Shown: positions 1 to 8,337 of the stretch, one piece after another
Numbering within the stretch: position 1 is the stretch's first letter
How the letters are laid out: every line of letters starts with the position of its first letter
Source: Ilumatobacter fluminis
Lineage (GTDB): Bacteria > Actinomycetota > Acidimicrobiia > Acidimicrobiales > Ilumatobacteraceae
Length of the DNA stretch: 64,000 nucleotides
Direction of reading: 5' to 3'
Assembly: GCF_004364865.1 (NCBI RefSeq)
Contig: NZ_SOAU01000001.1
Span: 1,302,001 to 1,366,000, forward strand
The notes under the pieces: model-generated
The model's input: only the letters and a program-made list of their open reading frames with translations
What the model was told of the DNA's origin: nothing
Database searches by the model: none
Made by a program: the position numbers and the translations under genes

Positions 1-1050
1 GCAGGCCTGCTCGCCATCCGCCCTGTGCGGCTCCTCCTCGGCCGGCAGACCAAGCCGCCCGGCTTCCTCTTCAGCCTCGTCTGGCGCGGCCTCGCCTACC
101 TCACCCTGATCGCGACGACGGTCGCCCTGATCGGCCAGTTCCGGTTCCTCGCTGCGATCCCGCTGGGCCTACTCGGCGGCTCCGATGCCCTCCTCACCCT
201 CTGGGCGATCGGCGTCCAACCGGCGCCGCGCCAGTGGGCCCGACGTTTCCTCTTCTCGACGGTCCACTTCGGTGTGCTCGGTGCGATGTTGGCGGCGCTG
301 TTCTTCGATGCCGAGCCGAGCACGCTGTCGACGATGCTCAGCATCTACGTCGCCATGTGGCTCGGTGTGATCGTCGCTGGCATCGCCGTGCTCGGCATGA
401 ACAAGCTGAGCGCACTGGTCGACGTCGATCGGGCGCGCAAGGAAGAGCAGGTCCGGGAGCGTGAACGGCTCATGCGTGCTCACTGGCTGCACGACGACGT
501 GCTGTCGGAGGTACACCTCTCGACGCTCCGTCTCAAGAGCGTCGGCGACTTGGACGCTGCGAGAGCCGAACTCGAAGAACTCGACCACCGGCTGCGCCTT
601 CGACAACTCGACGAGGTGATGCGCGGCGGCGAGCCGCACCTCTACGAGATCCTGCAACCACACCTGAGGCGGATCCAGTCGCTCGGCATCCAGTTGTATC
701 GGGTGCCGCCACTCGAGCTCACCAACCGTCGCACCGACTCCGAATCCGCGCAGCTGTTCCACCGCGCCGTGTCCGTGCTCACGTCGAACGCGATCAATGC
801 CGACGCGACGCGGCTCGCCATCGACTTGTTCGAGGTCGACGGGGGCCAGATCAGTCTCACCGTGACCGACGACGCCGGCGGCTTCGATCTCGACGCCGTT
901 CCGGCCGGTCGCGGACTGTCCAATCTCGTCGCCGACCTCGGCGCCGATCGCGTCCGCCGGCGTGACACCCAGAACGGTTCGGCGGTCACCGTCACGCTGC
1001 CGCTCAGTCCCGAGCCCGCTCGCCGGGCCGTCTCGAAGGAAAACACATGA
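1..1050 (+). CDS. Membrane sensor histidine kinase, 5' end outside window
   Basis: The frame is open to the window edge, so the true start probably lies upstream; the first in-window start is GTG at 25. Several hydrophobic segments fill the first ~125 residues. A short linker then leads to LHDDVL, with the presumed phospho-accepting His near residue 156 (counted from the GTG), in the style of NarX/DesK HisKA_3 kinases. The C-terminal HATPase region shows an N-box-like stretch (NAINADATRL), a G1-type DDAGGF and a G2-type GRGLSNL. It overlaps the next gene by 4 nt (ATGA), so it very likely phosphorylates that response regulator. The signal sensed is unknown. Confidence 0.78.
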   Translation, partial: AGLLAIRPVRLLLGRQTKPPGFLFSLVWRGLAYLTLIATTVALIGQFRFLAAIPLGLLGGSDALLTLWAIGVQPAPRQWARRFLFSTVHFGVLGAMLAALFFDAEPSTLSTMLSIYVAMWLGVIVAGIAVLGMNKLSALVDVDRARKEEQVRERERLMRAHWLHDDVLSEVHLSTLRLKSVGDLDAARAELEELDHRLRLRQLDEVMRGGEPHLYEILQPHLRRIQSLGIQLYRVPPLELTNRRTDSESAQLFHRAVSVLTSNAINADATRLAIDLFEVDGGQISLTVTDDAGGFDLDAVPAGRGLSNLVADLGADRVRRRDTQNGSAVTVTLPLSPEPARRAVSKENT

Positions 1051-1757
1051 CCCGCATCCTCTTGGTCGACGACGCCGCCGCGATGGCGGAACTCTTCTCG
1101 AAGGAGGTGGCCTCGCGCTTCGACGCCGAGGTCGACGTCTGCGTCGCCGTGGCCGACGTCGAACTCATGCTCGCTCGCGCCCCCTACGAGCTGGCGTTGG
1201 TCGACCTGTCGTTCCCGCAGGAACACGCCAACGGCATCGATGCCATGGCCGAGATCTACCGGGCCAATCGCGACACGCGGCTGGCGATCATGACGCAGGG
1301 TGACGCGTGGGTCAGCGACCTCCTGCGCGATGCCTGGGACCTCCTGCCGGTGGCGACGGTGATCTCGAAGACGGCGCCGCTGGACTATCAGCTCGAGATG
1401 ATCGATGGGGTGCTGGCCGGTCGTGACGTCGAGCCCGACCCGGCCGTCCAGACGCTGCTGCCCGCTCGGCGCAATCCGGAGCGGACGCCCGATCGGTTCG
1501 CGGATCTGATCCAGCACAACGGACATGCCAAGGTGTGGAACGTGCTGATGGACCGCAACTTCGAAGCGACGTACAAGAACGTCTCCGACTCGACCGGTCT
1601 CAAGCTCAACACGGTCAAGAACTACCGCTCGCAGCTCCTGCCGGAACTGCGCGTGCACCGTCTCGACGACCCGAGCCTGCGCGAGATGCAGGAGTTCGCG
1701 TGGCGTTGTCGCTCGTTCCTGCGGCCGTACGTCGAGGCCTCGCTGGAAGGACGTTGA
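1047..1757 (+). CDS. Response regulator with C-terminal helix-turn-helix
   Basis: 236 residues. The receiver domain has the acidic pair D8-D9, the phospho-acceptor Asp at about residue 53 (LVDLSF), a Thr in IMTQG and the conserved Lys in VISK. The C-terminal third carries a helix-turn-helix-like stretch (VSDSTGLKLNTVKNYRSQL), less canonical than LuxR/NarL. The start sits at the ATGA overlap with the kinase, preceded by a Shine-Dalgarno-like GAAGGAAAA. The pair should form a two-component system; targets are not visible. Confidence 0.82.
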   Translation: MTRILLVDDAAAMAELFSKEVASRFDAEVDVCVAVADVELMLARAPYELALVDLSFPQEHANGIDAMAEIYRANRDTRLAIMTQGDAWVSDLLRDAWDLLPVATVISKTAPLDYQLEMIDGVLAGRDVEPDPAVQTLLPARRNPERTPDRFADLIQHNGHAKVWNVLMDRNFEATYKNVSDSTGLKLNTVKNYRSQLLPELRVHRLDDPSLREMQEFAWRCRSFLRPYVEASLEGR

Positions 1758-2131
1758 CCATCCGTTCCAGCCTGCTGCGCTTCCCGGCGGTCCGAGCCGC
1801 CGTCGGCCTCGCCGTGGGCTTCGGCGCCGCCGCCGTGACCTTTCTTGCCGTCGATCGCTACGGCACCGACGTCGACGCCGAGTTGCGGGTCGTGGTGCAG
1901 GAAGACCTCGATCACGACGGCTATTGCGCGACCATCCGAGAAGGCGGGCGAGCCCTCCGAGTGGCCGACGACGCCGAGGGGTGGCGGTGCGGCGGCTTCG
2001 TCAACGGCATGTGGAGTCCGGTCGCCCTCGACTTCGAGGCCCTGTGCGTCTGGCAGTTCGGGACCTCGGCCCTCCCTCGAGAGAACACCGCGGACGGAGC
2101 GTTCTCGACCGTCTGCATCGTTCCTGGCTGA
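1754..2131 (+). CDS. Small exported or membrane-anchored protein, unknown function
   Basis: 125 residues from TTG at 1754, which overlaps the response-regulator stop by 4 nt (TTGA). An N-terminal hydrophobic segment (VGLAVGFGAAAVTFLAV) suggests a signal anchor. The rest is a short domain with four Cys residues (YCATI, WRCGG, ALCVW, TVCIV), which could form two disulfides outside the cell. I do not recognise the family. Coupling to the two-component genes suggests an accessory or sensed protein. Confidence 0.6.
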   Translation: MTIRSSLLRFPAVRAAVGLAVGFGAAAVTFLAVDRYGTDVDAELRVVVQEDLDHDGYCATIREGGRALRVADDAEGWRCGGFVNGMWSPVALDFEALCVWQFGTSALPRENTADGAFSTVCIVPG

Positions 2132-2140
2132 GCGCGCTCA
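2129..2140. repeat. Palindrome carrying both stop codons of a convergent pair
   Basis: TGAGCGCGCTCA is a perfect 12-bp palindrome. Its first three bases are the stop of the plus-strand gene and its last three, read in reverse, the stop of the minus-strand gene. With no loop it is a weak terminator candidate at best. Confidence 0.4.
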
Positions 2141-3697
2141 GTCGCCGCTGTAGACGCGAATCATGTCCATCGCGTTGAACACTGCGTTCTCCAGTTCCGT
2201 CCGTGGGTCGTTGCCGGCGTCGATGGTGTATGCCGCACCGAGCTCGATCGCTTGCAGGAACTCGACCATCGGCCCGACCTGGATGCCGACGGCAGCCGGC
2301 GTGCCTGGCGTTGCCGCTACTTGTTCGTACGCGACCTCGAACTGCGGATGCTCGTTCCAGGCCGCAACGGTGATGGGATCGGCGACTGCGGCGGGAGTCG
2401 TCGGGACGTAGCCGGTGAACGCCGCGAGTTCGGCGATCTGCTCCGGCTGGGTCATCCAGTCGATGAACTGCCACGCTGCGGCGACCTTGTCGGAGTCGGC
2501 GCCGTCGGTGAGCCACCACGAGCCCCCGCCCGGGATCGCCCCGGCGGCCGGCCCGGGCATCGGTGCGACTCGCACGTCGACATCGATCGAGCCTTGATCC
2601 TGCAGCCGGAAGATCTCTCCGAGTGCTGCCGAGGTGTGCATCGTCATCGCGCTGCCCTCGAGCGGGGTGATCAGCGCGATCAGGTCCTCGTCGCTCTGGT
2701 TCTCCTTGGTCCACGAGATGATGCCATCGGCCTTCATTCGTCGGAGCTCGTCGAGCAGGGCGATTGCATCGTCGGTGACGATCTTCGCGATCTCGACGGT
2801 GTCGACGTCGTGGCCGTTGTTCGGTTCGAGCAGGAGGCGGGCTTCCTTTGCCGCCGTCTCGGTGATCAACCAGAGTGCCGACTTGTTGTACAACACGAGG
2901 CCGGCCTTCGCAGCGCCGGCCTCCTGGAGTTCGACGGCGGTCGCAAGCAGCTCATCGACCGTCTCGGGTGGGCGGTCGGGGTCGACCCCGGCGTTGCTCC
3001 ACACGTTGCCGTCGTACATCAGGACCGGCGTCGACACGTTGAACGGCGCGCCCCACAGCGTGCCGTCGACTCGGTAGGTGAGGTCGACCGCGGGAAGGAG
3101 GCCGTCGAACTGCGGCGGGATGGAACCGCCGGTGCACGCCTCGACGGGGATGAACAGGCCGGACTCGGCCTGGGCCTTGACCGTGAGGTTCGACCCGTAC
3201 AGGACGTCCGGTCGGACACCATCGGGGTCGGCGAACTCGAGGAGGCCGCTCGGGTACTGCGCGTCGGCCTTCTCGAACTCGACGGTGATGCCGGGGTGCT
3301 GCTGCTGGAACTTGCCGATGGCAGACGGGAGGTAGCTCGACTCGGCGTCACCGCCGAGGCCGTGCCACACCGTGATCGTGACCGGGCCGGAGGGTTCGAT
3401 GCCGTCGCCGCATCTCGGTGGGACCGCTTCGGTGGTCGGAGGCGGCTCGGTCGCCTCCGACAGCGGCTCGGCCGTCGCCGGTGTGACGGTGTCGGACGGG
3501 GCGTCGGTGGAGCTGGCGGGGTCGCTCTGGTCGGTCGGCTCGTCGGCTGCTGCAGCGGCATCGGACGGATCGTCGTCGCCGGTACACGCCGTCGCCACGA
3601 GACATCCGGCGAGCAGCACCGAGACGGTGCGCCGCCGGACGCGGGGCGATGCGAGCCAGTGGTCACGTGGGGTTCCCGCCCACGAGTGGTGTGGCAT
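2138..3697 (-). CDS. Extracellular solute-binding lipoprotein (family 1, sugar-type ABC)
   Basis: 519 residues from ATG 3697, chosen because it is followed by an Arg-rich n-region and a lipoprotein signal (VSVLLAGCLVATAC). A long Ser/Thr/Pro/Asp-rich linker of about 60 residues follows. The mature domain opens with VTITVWHGLGG, and the fold signature of family 1 binding proteins continues through PFNVSTPVLMYD and WQFIDWMTQPEQIAEL. It should sit on the outer membrane face and capture a sugar or polyol for an ABC importer. No permease or ATPase gene is adjacent, so it is an orphan and its partner must be elsewhere. Confidence 0.86.
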   Translation of the reverse strand: MPHHSWAGTPRDHWLASPRVRRRTVSVLLAGCLVATACTGDDDPSDAAAAADEPTDQSDPASSTDAPSDTVTPATAEPLSEATEPPPTTEAVPPRCGDGIEPSGPVTITVWHGLGGDAESSYLPSAIGKFQQQHPGITVEFEKADAQYPSGLLEFADPDGVRPDVLYGSNLTVKAQAESGLFIPVEACTGGSIPPQFDGLLPAVDLTYRVDGTLWGAPFNVSTPVLMYDGNVWSNAGVDPDRPPETVDELLATAVELQEAGAAKAGLVLYNKSALWLITETAAKEARLLLEPNNGHDVDTVEIAKIVTDDAIALLDELRRMKADGIISWTKENQSDEDLIALITPLEGSAMTMHTSAALGEIFRLQDQGSIDVDVRVAPMPGPAAGAIPGGGSWWLTDGADSDKVAAAWQFIDWMTQPEQIAELAAFTGYVPTTPAAVADPITVAAWNEHPQFEVAYEQVAATPGTPAAVGIQVGPMVEFLQAIELGAAYTIDAGNDPRTELENAVFNAMDMIRVYSGD

Positions 3698-3747
3698 CGC
3701 CGCACAGCATGCCCTGCCTGGGGCTTCACCGCAAGTTGACGCAACGA

Positions 3748-3768
3748 GGCAACAGCTGTGCTGTTGCC
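3748..3768. promoter_or_regulatory. 21-nt perfect palindrome upstream of the binding-protein gene
   Basis: GGCAACAGC, TGT, GCTGTTGCC: two 9-bp perfect arms around 3 nt, 51 bp upstream of the lipoprotein start and about 86 bp beyond the thioredoxin stop. The size and symmetry fit a LacI/GntR-type operator. It could instead form a hairpin at the end of the thioredoxin transcript, though no U-tract follows. Confidence 0.45.
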
Positions 3769-3854
3769 AGTCCGCGACAGCGCCCGACGGTTCGGTGGGG
3801 GGAGGGGCCCGAACCGCCGGGCGCAGACTGGTGCCGCTCGGCCGGCGGCGTCGT

Positions 3855-4226
3855 TCAGCTGGGGCTGTCGGCCTCGTCGGCCATCTGCTTGCGAACCTCG
3901 TCCATGTCGAGTTCACGGACCTGGCGGAGCAGGTCGTCGAGCGCGTTCTTGGGGAGAGCGCCCGCCTGGCTGAAGAGCTGGATGCCGTCGCGGAAGATCA
4001 TCAGCGTGGGGATCGACATGATCCCGAGGGCGCCGGCGAGCTGCTGCTCGGCTTCGGTGTCGACCTTGGCGAACGTGACGTCGGGGTTCTCCTCCGACGT
4101 CTCTTCGAAGATCGGGCCGAACATCTTGCAGGGGCCGCACCATTCGGCCCAGAAGTCGACGAAGGTGATGCCGTCGCCGGTCACCGTCTCTTCGAAGGTG
4201 TCCATCGAGAGCGTGGTCGTCGCCAT
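3855..4226 (-). CDS. trxA: Thioredoxin
   Basis: 123 residues, a normal size for a single-domain cytoplasmic thioredoxin. The active site WCGPCK is at residues 29-34, followed by the cis-Pro segment SIPTLMIF. A C-terminal extension of about 15 charged residues (DMDEVRKQMADEADSPS) is slightly unusual. ATG 4226 is preceded by GAAAGGA about 7 nt away, a clear ribosome-binding site. It reduces disulfides in cytosolic proteins; no thioredoxin reductase is nearby. Confidence 0.92.
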   Translation of the reverse strand: MATTTLSMDTFEETVTGDGITFVDFWAEWCGPCKMFGPIFEETSEENPDVTFAKVDTEAEQQLAGALGIMSIPTLMIFRDGIQLFSQAGALPKNALDDLLRQVRELDMDEVRKQMADEADSPS

Positions 4227-4346
4227 GTGTGTTTCCTTTCGCTGGGGGGTCGCTGGGGGAGCGTTGCGTTCGTGTGGGCCTCGGAGGGTCAGGCCCGACA
4301 TGCAATGAAACGGACTGGCCGGTCTCGTTATTCCCCGGTCGACCAC

Positions 4347-4352
4347 TACGGT
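4347..4352 (+). promoter_or_regulatory. Candidate -10 (TACGGT) of a leaderless transcript
   Basis: The hexamer ends 7 nt before the PHP-gene ATG at 4360, so transcription would begin at or next to the start codon. This also argues for ATG 4360 over GTG 4357. Confidence 0.5.
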
Positions 4353-4359
4353 CTGGGTG

Positions 4360-5373
4360 ATGACGCCCGAGGCCGCGCTGCTGCGAGTGATCCACTGTCT
4401 CGACCGGGCGCTGGCATCGCCGTACAAGACCCGAGCGTTCGTCGGCGCCCTCGACGTCGTGCGGGCCATCGACCCGGTCGAGCTGGCAGAGCGCGCCCGC
4501 GACGGGCGACTCATCGAACTCGACGGCATCGGCGATGCGACCGCCGGTGTGATCACCGAGGCCCTTGCCGGGCTCACCCCGAGCTACCTGGCCAAGGTCG
4601 AGGCAGAGTCGCAGATCGAACTCACCGATGCGGGCCGCCCGTACCTCGATGCTCTGCGGGGTGACTGCCACCTGCACTCGACGTGGAGCGACGGCGGAGC
4701 GCCGATCGAGGCGATGGCCGCCACGGCGATCGACCTCGGCCACGAGTACATGGTGCTCACCGACCACTCGGCTCGCCTGACCGTCGCCCACGGGCTGAAC
4801 GAGGAACGTCTCCGCGAACAACTCGTCGAGATCGACCGGATCAACGACGAGATCGCCGCTGCCGGCCACGACTTCCGCATCCTCACGGGTATGGAGGTCG
4901 ACATCTTCGAGGACGGCAGCCTCGACCTGTCGGACGAGCTCCTCGGTGAACTCGACGTCGTCGTGGCGTCGGTGCACTCGAAGTTGCGGATGGACGCGGA
5001 CCAGATGACCCGGCGCATGGTCGCCGCCGTCGCGAACCCACACGTCGACATCCTCGGTCACTGCACCGGCCGCAAGGTCGGCAAGCGGCCCGAATCACAG
5101 TTCGACGCCGACTACGTGTTCGCGGCCTGTGCCCAGTTCGGCACGGCCGTCGAGATCAACTGTCGACCGGAACGACTCGATCCGCCGAGAGCGCTGATCG
5201 ATCTGGCGATCGGGTACGGCTGCCACTTCTCGATCGACTCCGACGCCCACGCGACCGGACAGCTCGAGTGGCAGCCGTACGGCTGCAACCGGGCGGCCGA
5301 GCGTGAGGTACCGATCGACCGCATCGTCAACACGTGGTCGGCCGACGAGCTGCTCGCCTGGACCGAGTCGTAG
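4360..5373 (+). CDS. PHP-domain phosphoesterase (PolX C-terminal type)
   Basis: 337 residues. Residues 1-90 carry a helix-hairpin-helix-like stretch (ELDGIGDATAGVITEAL) reminiscent of the N-terminal part of family X polymerases. The PHP metal site begins with GDCHLHSTWSDGG (about 101-113). Further metal ligands are in LTDHSA, GMEVDIF, VASVHSK, ILGHCTG and SIDSDAHAT. No polymerase palm is seen, so it is a stand-alone PHP hydrolase, either a histidinol-phosphatase-like or a nucleic-acid phosphoesterase. The next gene starts 2 nt after its stop, implying co-transcription. Confidence 0.82.
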   Translation: MTPEAALLRVIHCLDRALASPYKTRAFVGALDVVRAIDPVELAERARDGRLIELDGIGDATAGVITEALAGLTPSYLAKVEAESQIELTDAGRPYLDALRGDCHLHSTWSDGGAPIEAMAATAIDLGHEYMVLTDHSARLTVAHGLNEERLREQLVEIDRINDEIAAAGHDFRILTGMEVDIFEDGSLDLSDELLGELDVVVASVHSKLRMDADQMTRRMVAAVANPHVDILGHCTGRKVGKRPESQFDADYVFAACAQFGTAVEINCRPERLDPPRALIDLAIGYGCHFSIDSDAHATGQLEWQPYGCNRAAEREVPIDRIVNTWSADELLAWTES

Positions 5374-5375
5374 CG

Positions 5376-6047
5376 GTGGACGACCCGCCCGGCCCACTCC
5401 TGGCGAGCGGCCGATCCGCCGACATCTACGACGTCGGCGGCGGACGTGTCTTGCGACGTCGGCGGGTGGGCACGATCGGCGATCATGAGGTGATCGCGAT
5501 GCGAGTGGCGCGCGATGCCGGAGTCCCGGCCCCTCGGGTCTTCGACGTCGATGGGGCCGACCTGCTGATGGAACGTGTGGTCGGACGCACGATGATCGAC
5601 GAGCTGGGTCGCCGCCCGTGGGCAGCCGGACGGTTCGGGCGCGAGTTGGCTCGGTTGCACCTCGCGCTCCGAATGGTGGCAGCGCCGGACGGGCTGCGCG
5701 GCGACGGGCCCGTGCTCGTGCACAACGACCTGCACCCGGGCAACGTCGTCGTCACCGCCGACGGGCCCGTCGTCATCGACTGGGAGAGCGCGGAGGCCGG
5801 CCCGCCGGATCGTGACGCGGCGCAGATGTGGCTGCTCGGGGAGATCGCCGAGGTGGACGATCTGGCACCGTGGCTCCGCCCCGTCGTCGGAGCGGTCCGT
5901 GGGCGGATGCTGACGTCGTTCTTGGAGTCGGCCGGGCGGCCGACGAGGGAGACGGTGGCCGCCGTGTGCGCCGATCGGCTGATGGACCGCAACACTCGGG
6001 TGTCGGAGCAGGACGCCATCCGGTCGTTCGCACAGCGGCATGGGTGA
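5376..6047 (+). CDS. Aminoglycoside-phosphotransferase-family small-molecule kinase
   Basis: 223 residues from GTG 5376, two bases after the PHP stop. It has the kinase-like fold: a P-loop-like SGRSADIYDVGGGRVLRR, the catalytic loop HNDLHPGN, and the metal-binding VVIDWESAEAG. It is shorter than classic APH enzymes, and the substrate cannot be read from sequence. Resistance is not implied; many family members phosphorylate metabolites. Confidence 0.75.
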   Translation: MDDPPGPLLASGRSADIYDVGGGRVLRRRRVGTIGDHEVIAMRVARDAGVPAPRVFDVDGADLLMERVVGRTMIDELGRRPWAAGRFGRELARLHLALRMVAAPDGLRGDGPVLVHNDLHPGNVVVTADGPVVIDWESAEAGPPDRDAAQMWLLGEIAEVDDLAPWLRPVVGAVRGRMLTSFLESAGRPTRETVAAVCADRLMDRNTRVSEQDAIRSFAQRHG

Positions 6048-6086
6048 TCCCGTCGGCCCAGGGGTGGGACTCCGTCGGTTTCTCCA

Positions 6087-6092
6087 TAGACT
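6087..6092 (+). promoter_or_regulatory. Candidate -10 (TAGACT) of the bL37 gene
   Basis: The hexamer is separated from the bL37 ATG by 9 nt. There is no Shine-Dalgarno sequence in between, consistent with a leaderless or near-leaderless mRNA. Confidence 0.5.
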
Positions 6093-6101
6093 GTTCTGCC
6101 T

Positions 6102-6188
6102 ATGTCGAAGAAGACCAAGAAGCGCAAGGCTCGCCTGCGTCGCAGCAAGGCGAACCACGGCAAGCGCCCCAACATGGGTCGCGGCTGA
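6102..6188 (+). CDS. Ribosomal protein bL37 family mini-protein (28 residues)
   Basis: A 28-codon frame. The product begins MSKKTKKRKARLRR and continues SKANHGKRPNMGRG; roughly half its residues are Lys or Arg. SKANHGKRPN matches what I recall as the signature of bL37, the tiny actinobacterial large-subunit protein first seen in mycobacterial ribosome structures. The homology is recalled, not searched. It is easily missed because of its length. It stands alone between the APH-like kinase and the oligopeptidase, with its own -10 and a strong hairpin 36 nt after the stop, so it is probably a monocistronic, highly expressed gene. Confidence 0.85.
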   Translation: MSKKTKKRKARLRRSKANHGKRPNMGRG

Positions 6189-6224
6189 CTCGCGCCACTC
6201 CACGAATCGAACGATTCCCTTCGG

Positions 6225-6250
6225 TGCCGCCGGCGGAGATGCCGGCGGCA
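6225..6250 (+). terminator. Strong hairpin after bL37
   Basis: TGCCGCCGGC and GCCGGCGGCA form a perfect 10-bp stem around a 6-nt loop (GGAGAT). No T-run follows, as is common for actinobacterial terminators; only TTG comes directly after. Confidence 0.75.
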
Positions 6251-6304
6251 TTGTCGCGTCCGGCCACGGATGCGAAAACCGCCGACGAACCGGCGCCGCG
6301 GGGG

Positions 6305-6310
6305 TACCGT
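6305..6310 (+). promoter_or_regulatory. Candidate -10 (TACCGT) of the oligopeptidase gene
   Basis: Lies 8 nt before ATG 6319 and supports that start over the longer upstream frame, which has no homology-like character. Confidence 0.5.
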
Positions 6311-6318
6311 TGCGGCCG

Positions 6319-8337
6319 ATGTCCACACCATCGATCCCGACGCCCCGCCACGACGTCGTCGATGAGTACCACGGCACGTCGGTCCCCGACCCGTACCGTT
6401 GGCTCGAAGACGGCAGTTCCTCGGACACGCAGGGTTGGGTCGATGCGCAGAACCGAGCGACCAGGGAGGTCCTCGACGCGATCCCGGCGAGAAGCGCGTG
6501 GCACGCCGACCTGGTCGGTTTCATGCAACTCCCGGTCGTCCAGGCGGTCCAGGTCCGTGGTGACCGGCTGATCCTCCTCGAACGCGAGCGCGGGGCCCAG
6601 CAGGCCCGCCTGGTCGTCCGCCCGCTCGCCGACCCGGCGAGCGAGGTCACCGTGATCGCCGACCCTGCCGCCGGCACCGGCGACGCCGCCGCCGCGGTCG
6701 ACTGGTTCGATACCAGCAACGACGGTCGCCTCGTCGCGTACGGCGTCAGCGAGGGCGGCACCGAGAACTCGATCCTGCACGTGGCCCGGACCGACGACGG
6801 CGCTGCGCTCGACGACCGCATCCCGAACTGTCGAGCCGCCTCGGTTGCCTGGGATCCGGACGCTGGTGGATTCCACTACACCCGCTACCCCGAAGGCGAC
6901 GAGTATCACCGAACGGTCCACCATCACACGCTCGGCGCCGACTGGCACGACGATCCGGTCGTCTGGAACGACCACCCGACCCCGCAGACCTGGCCCAACG
7001 TCTCGGCATCGAGCGACGGCAACTACCTGCTCGTCGAGGCCATGGTCGGCTGGAGCCGGACCGATCTGCACCTGCTCGATCGGGTGACCGGTCGATGGAC
7101 CGGCATCCAGGTCGGTATCGACGCGGTGACCGACCTCTCGTTCGACGGTGACCGCCTGATCGGCACGACGACGCTCGATGCGCCGCGCGGACGCGTGATC
7201 GCAGTCCCGCTCGACGACGTCGGCGACTGGACCACCTTGGTCGCGGAGCGTGACGTCGTGCTCGACCAACTCGTCCCCACCGCCGACGGCTTCCTGCTCT
7301 CGACGTCGGCGACCGGGATCGGAGCGATCGAGCGGCACGGTCGTGATGGCGCCTCGGTCTCGGTCGCAGGCGTCGACGTGTCGACCGTCGTCCAGCTCGC
7401 CGCCGACCTCGACCACGGCGTCGAGCTGGCGATCGTCACGGGCTTCGACGCACCGGCGACCATCCACCGCATCGACGGGACCACGGCCCGGGAGATCTAT
7501 CCCGACCGTGACGACGACATCGTGCCGGAGCTATCGGTCAGCCACGTCGAGTACCCGTCGTCCGACGGCACGAGGATCGGGTTGTTCCTCATCCACCGGG
7601 CCGACGTCGATCTCGGACCCGACACGCCCACCATCTTGAACGGCTACGGCGGGTTCGCGATCACCGAGTCGCCGATCTGGTCGCCGACGATCGCAGCGTG
7701 GTGTGCCCGTGGCGGCCTGTACGCGATCGCCGGGCTGCGCGGCGGCTTCGAGCACGGCGAGGAGTGGCACAGCGCCGGGAAGCGAGCAAACAAGCAGAAC
7801 GTGTTCGACGACTTCCACGCTGCCGCCGACTGGCTCGTGGGCGAGGGCATCACGACCCGTGACCGATTGGCGATCGCCGGCGGTTCCAACGGAGGGCTCC
7901 TCATGGGCGCGGCGATCACCCAACGCCCCGACCTGTGCCGTGCCGTCTGGTGCGCCGTTCCGCTGCTCGACATGGTGCGATTCCCGAACTTCCTGATCGC
8001 CAGGCTCTGGACCGACGAGTACGGCGATCCGGACGTCGCCGAGGAGTTCGGGTGGCTGTGGAGCTACTCGCCGTATCACCGCATCGAGGAAGGGCAGCGG
8101 TACCCCGCGGTCCTCTTCACGACCGCCGAAGGAGACACCCGCGTCGATCCGCTCCACGCCCGGAAGATGGCGGCTGCGCTGCAGCACGCCACCGCCGAGG
8201 TTCCCGGCGCGGCTGACGGACCGATCCTGTTCCACCAGGAGGGGCGGGCCGGCCACGGCGTCGGAAAGCCGGTCGGCAAGCGGGCCGACGAACAGGCCGA
8301 CGTGCTCGCGTTCTTCTCATGGCAGCTGGGCCTGTGA
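6319..8337 (+). CDS. Prolyl oligopeptidase family serine peptidase (S9A)
   Basis: 672 residues, a typical S9A length. The N-terminus has the family entry motif VPDPYRWLED. Residues ~80-400 form the beta-propeller that gates the active site, and the C-terminal alpha/beta-hydrolase domain has the nucleophile in GGSNGG (Ser ~523). Candidate Asp lies in GDTRVDP and His in GRAGHGVGK. No signal peptide, so cytosolic: it cleaves short Pro-containing (or basic) peptides. Upstream in-frame codons are rejected because the TACCGT -10 sits just before this ATG. The following VOC gene overlaps by 4 nt. Confidence 0.88.
   Translation: MSTPSIPTPRHDVVDEYHGTSVPDPYRWLEDGSSSDTQGWVDAQNRATREVLDAIPARSAWHADLVGFMQLPVVQAVQVRGDRLILLERERGAQQARLVVRPLADPASEVTVIADPAAGTGDAAAAVDWFDTSNDGRLVAYGVSEGGTENSILHVARTDDGAALDDRIPNCRAASVAWDPDAGGFHYTRYPEGDEYHRTVHHHTLGADWHDDPVVWNDHPTPQTWPNVSASSDGNYLLVEAMVGWSRTDLHLLDRVTGRWTGIQVGIDAVTDLSFDGDRLIGTTTLDAPRGRVIAVPLDDVGDWTTLVAERDVVLDQLVPTADGFLLSTSATGIGAIERHGRDGASVSVAGVDVSTVVQLAADLDHGVELAIVTGFDAPATIHRIDGTTAREIYPDRDDDIVPELSVSHVEYPSSDGTRIGLFLIHRADVDLGPDTPTILNGYGGFAITESPIWSPTIAAWCARGGLYAIAGLRGGFEHGEEWHSAGKRANKQNVFDDFHAAADWLVGEGITTRDRLAIAGGSNGGLLMGAAITQRPDLCRAVWCAVPLLDMVRFPNFLIARLWTDEYGDPDVAEEFGWLWSYSPYHRIEEGQRYPAVLFTTAEGDTRVDPLHARKMAAALQHATAEVPGAADGPILFHQEGRAGHGVGKPVGKRADEQADVLAFFSWQLGL

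Noticed and set aside
5376-6047. Antibiotic resistance gene (aminoglycoside phosphotransferase)
   Set aside because: Only the general kinase fold is visible; length and context fit a metabolic kinase and nothing points to a drug substrate.
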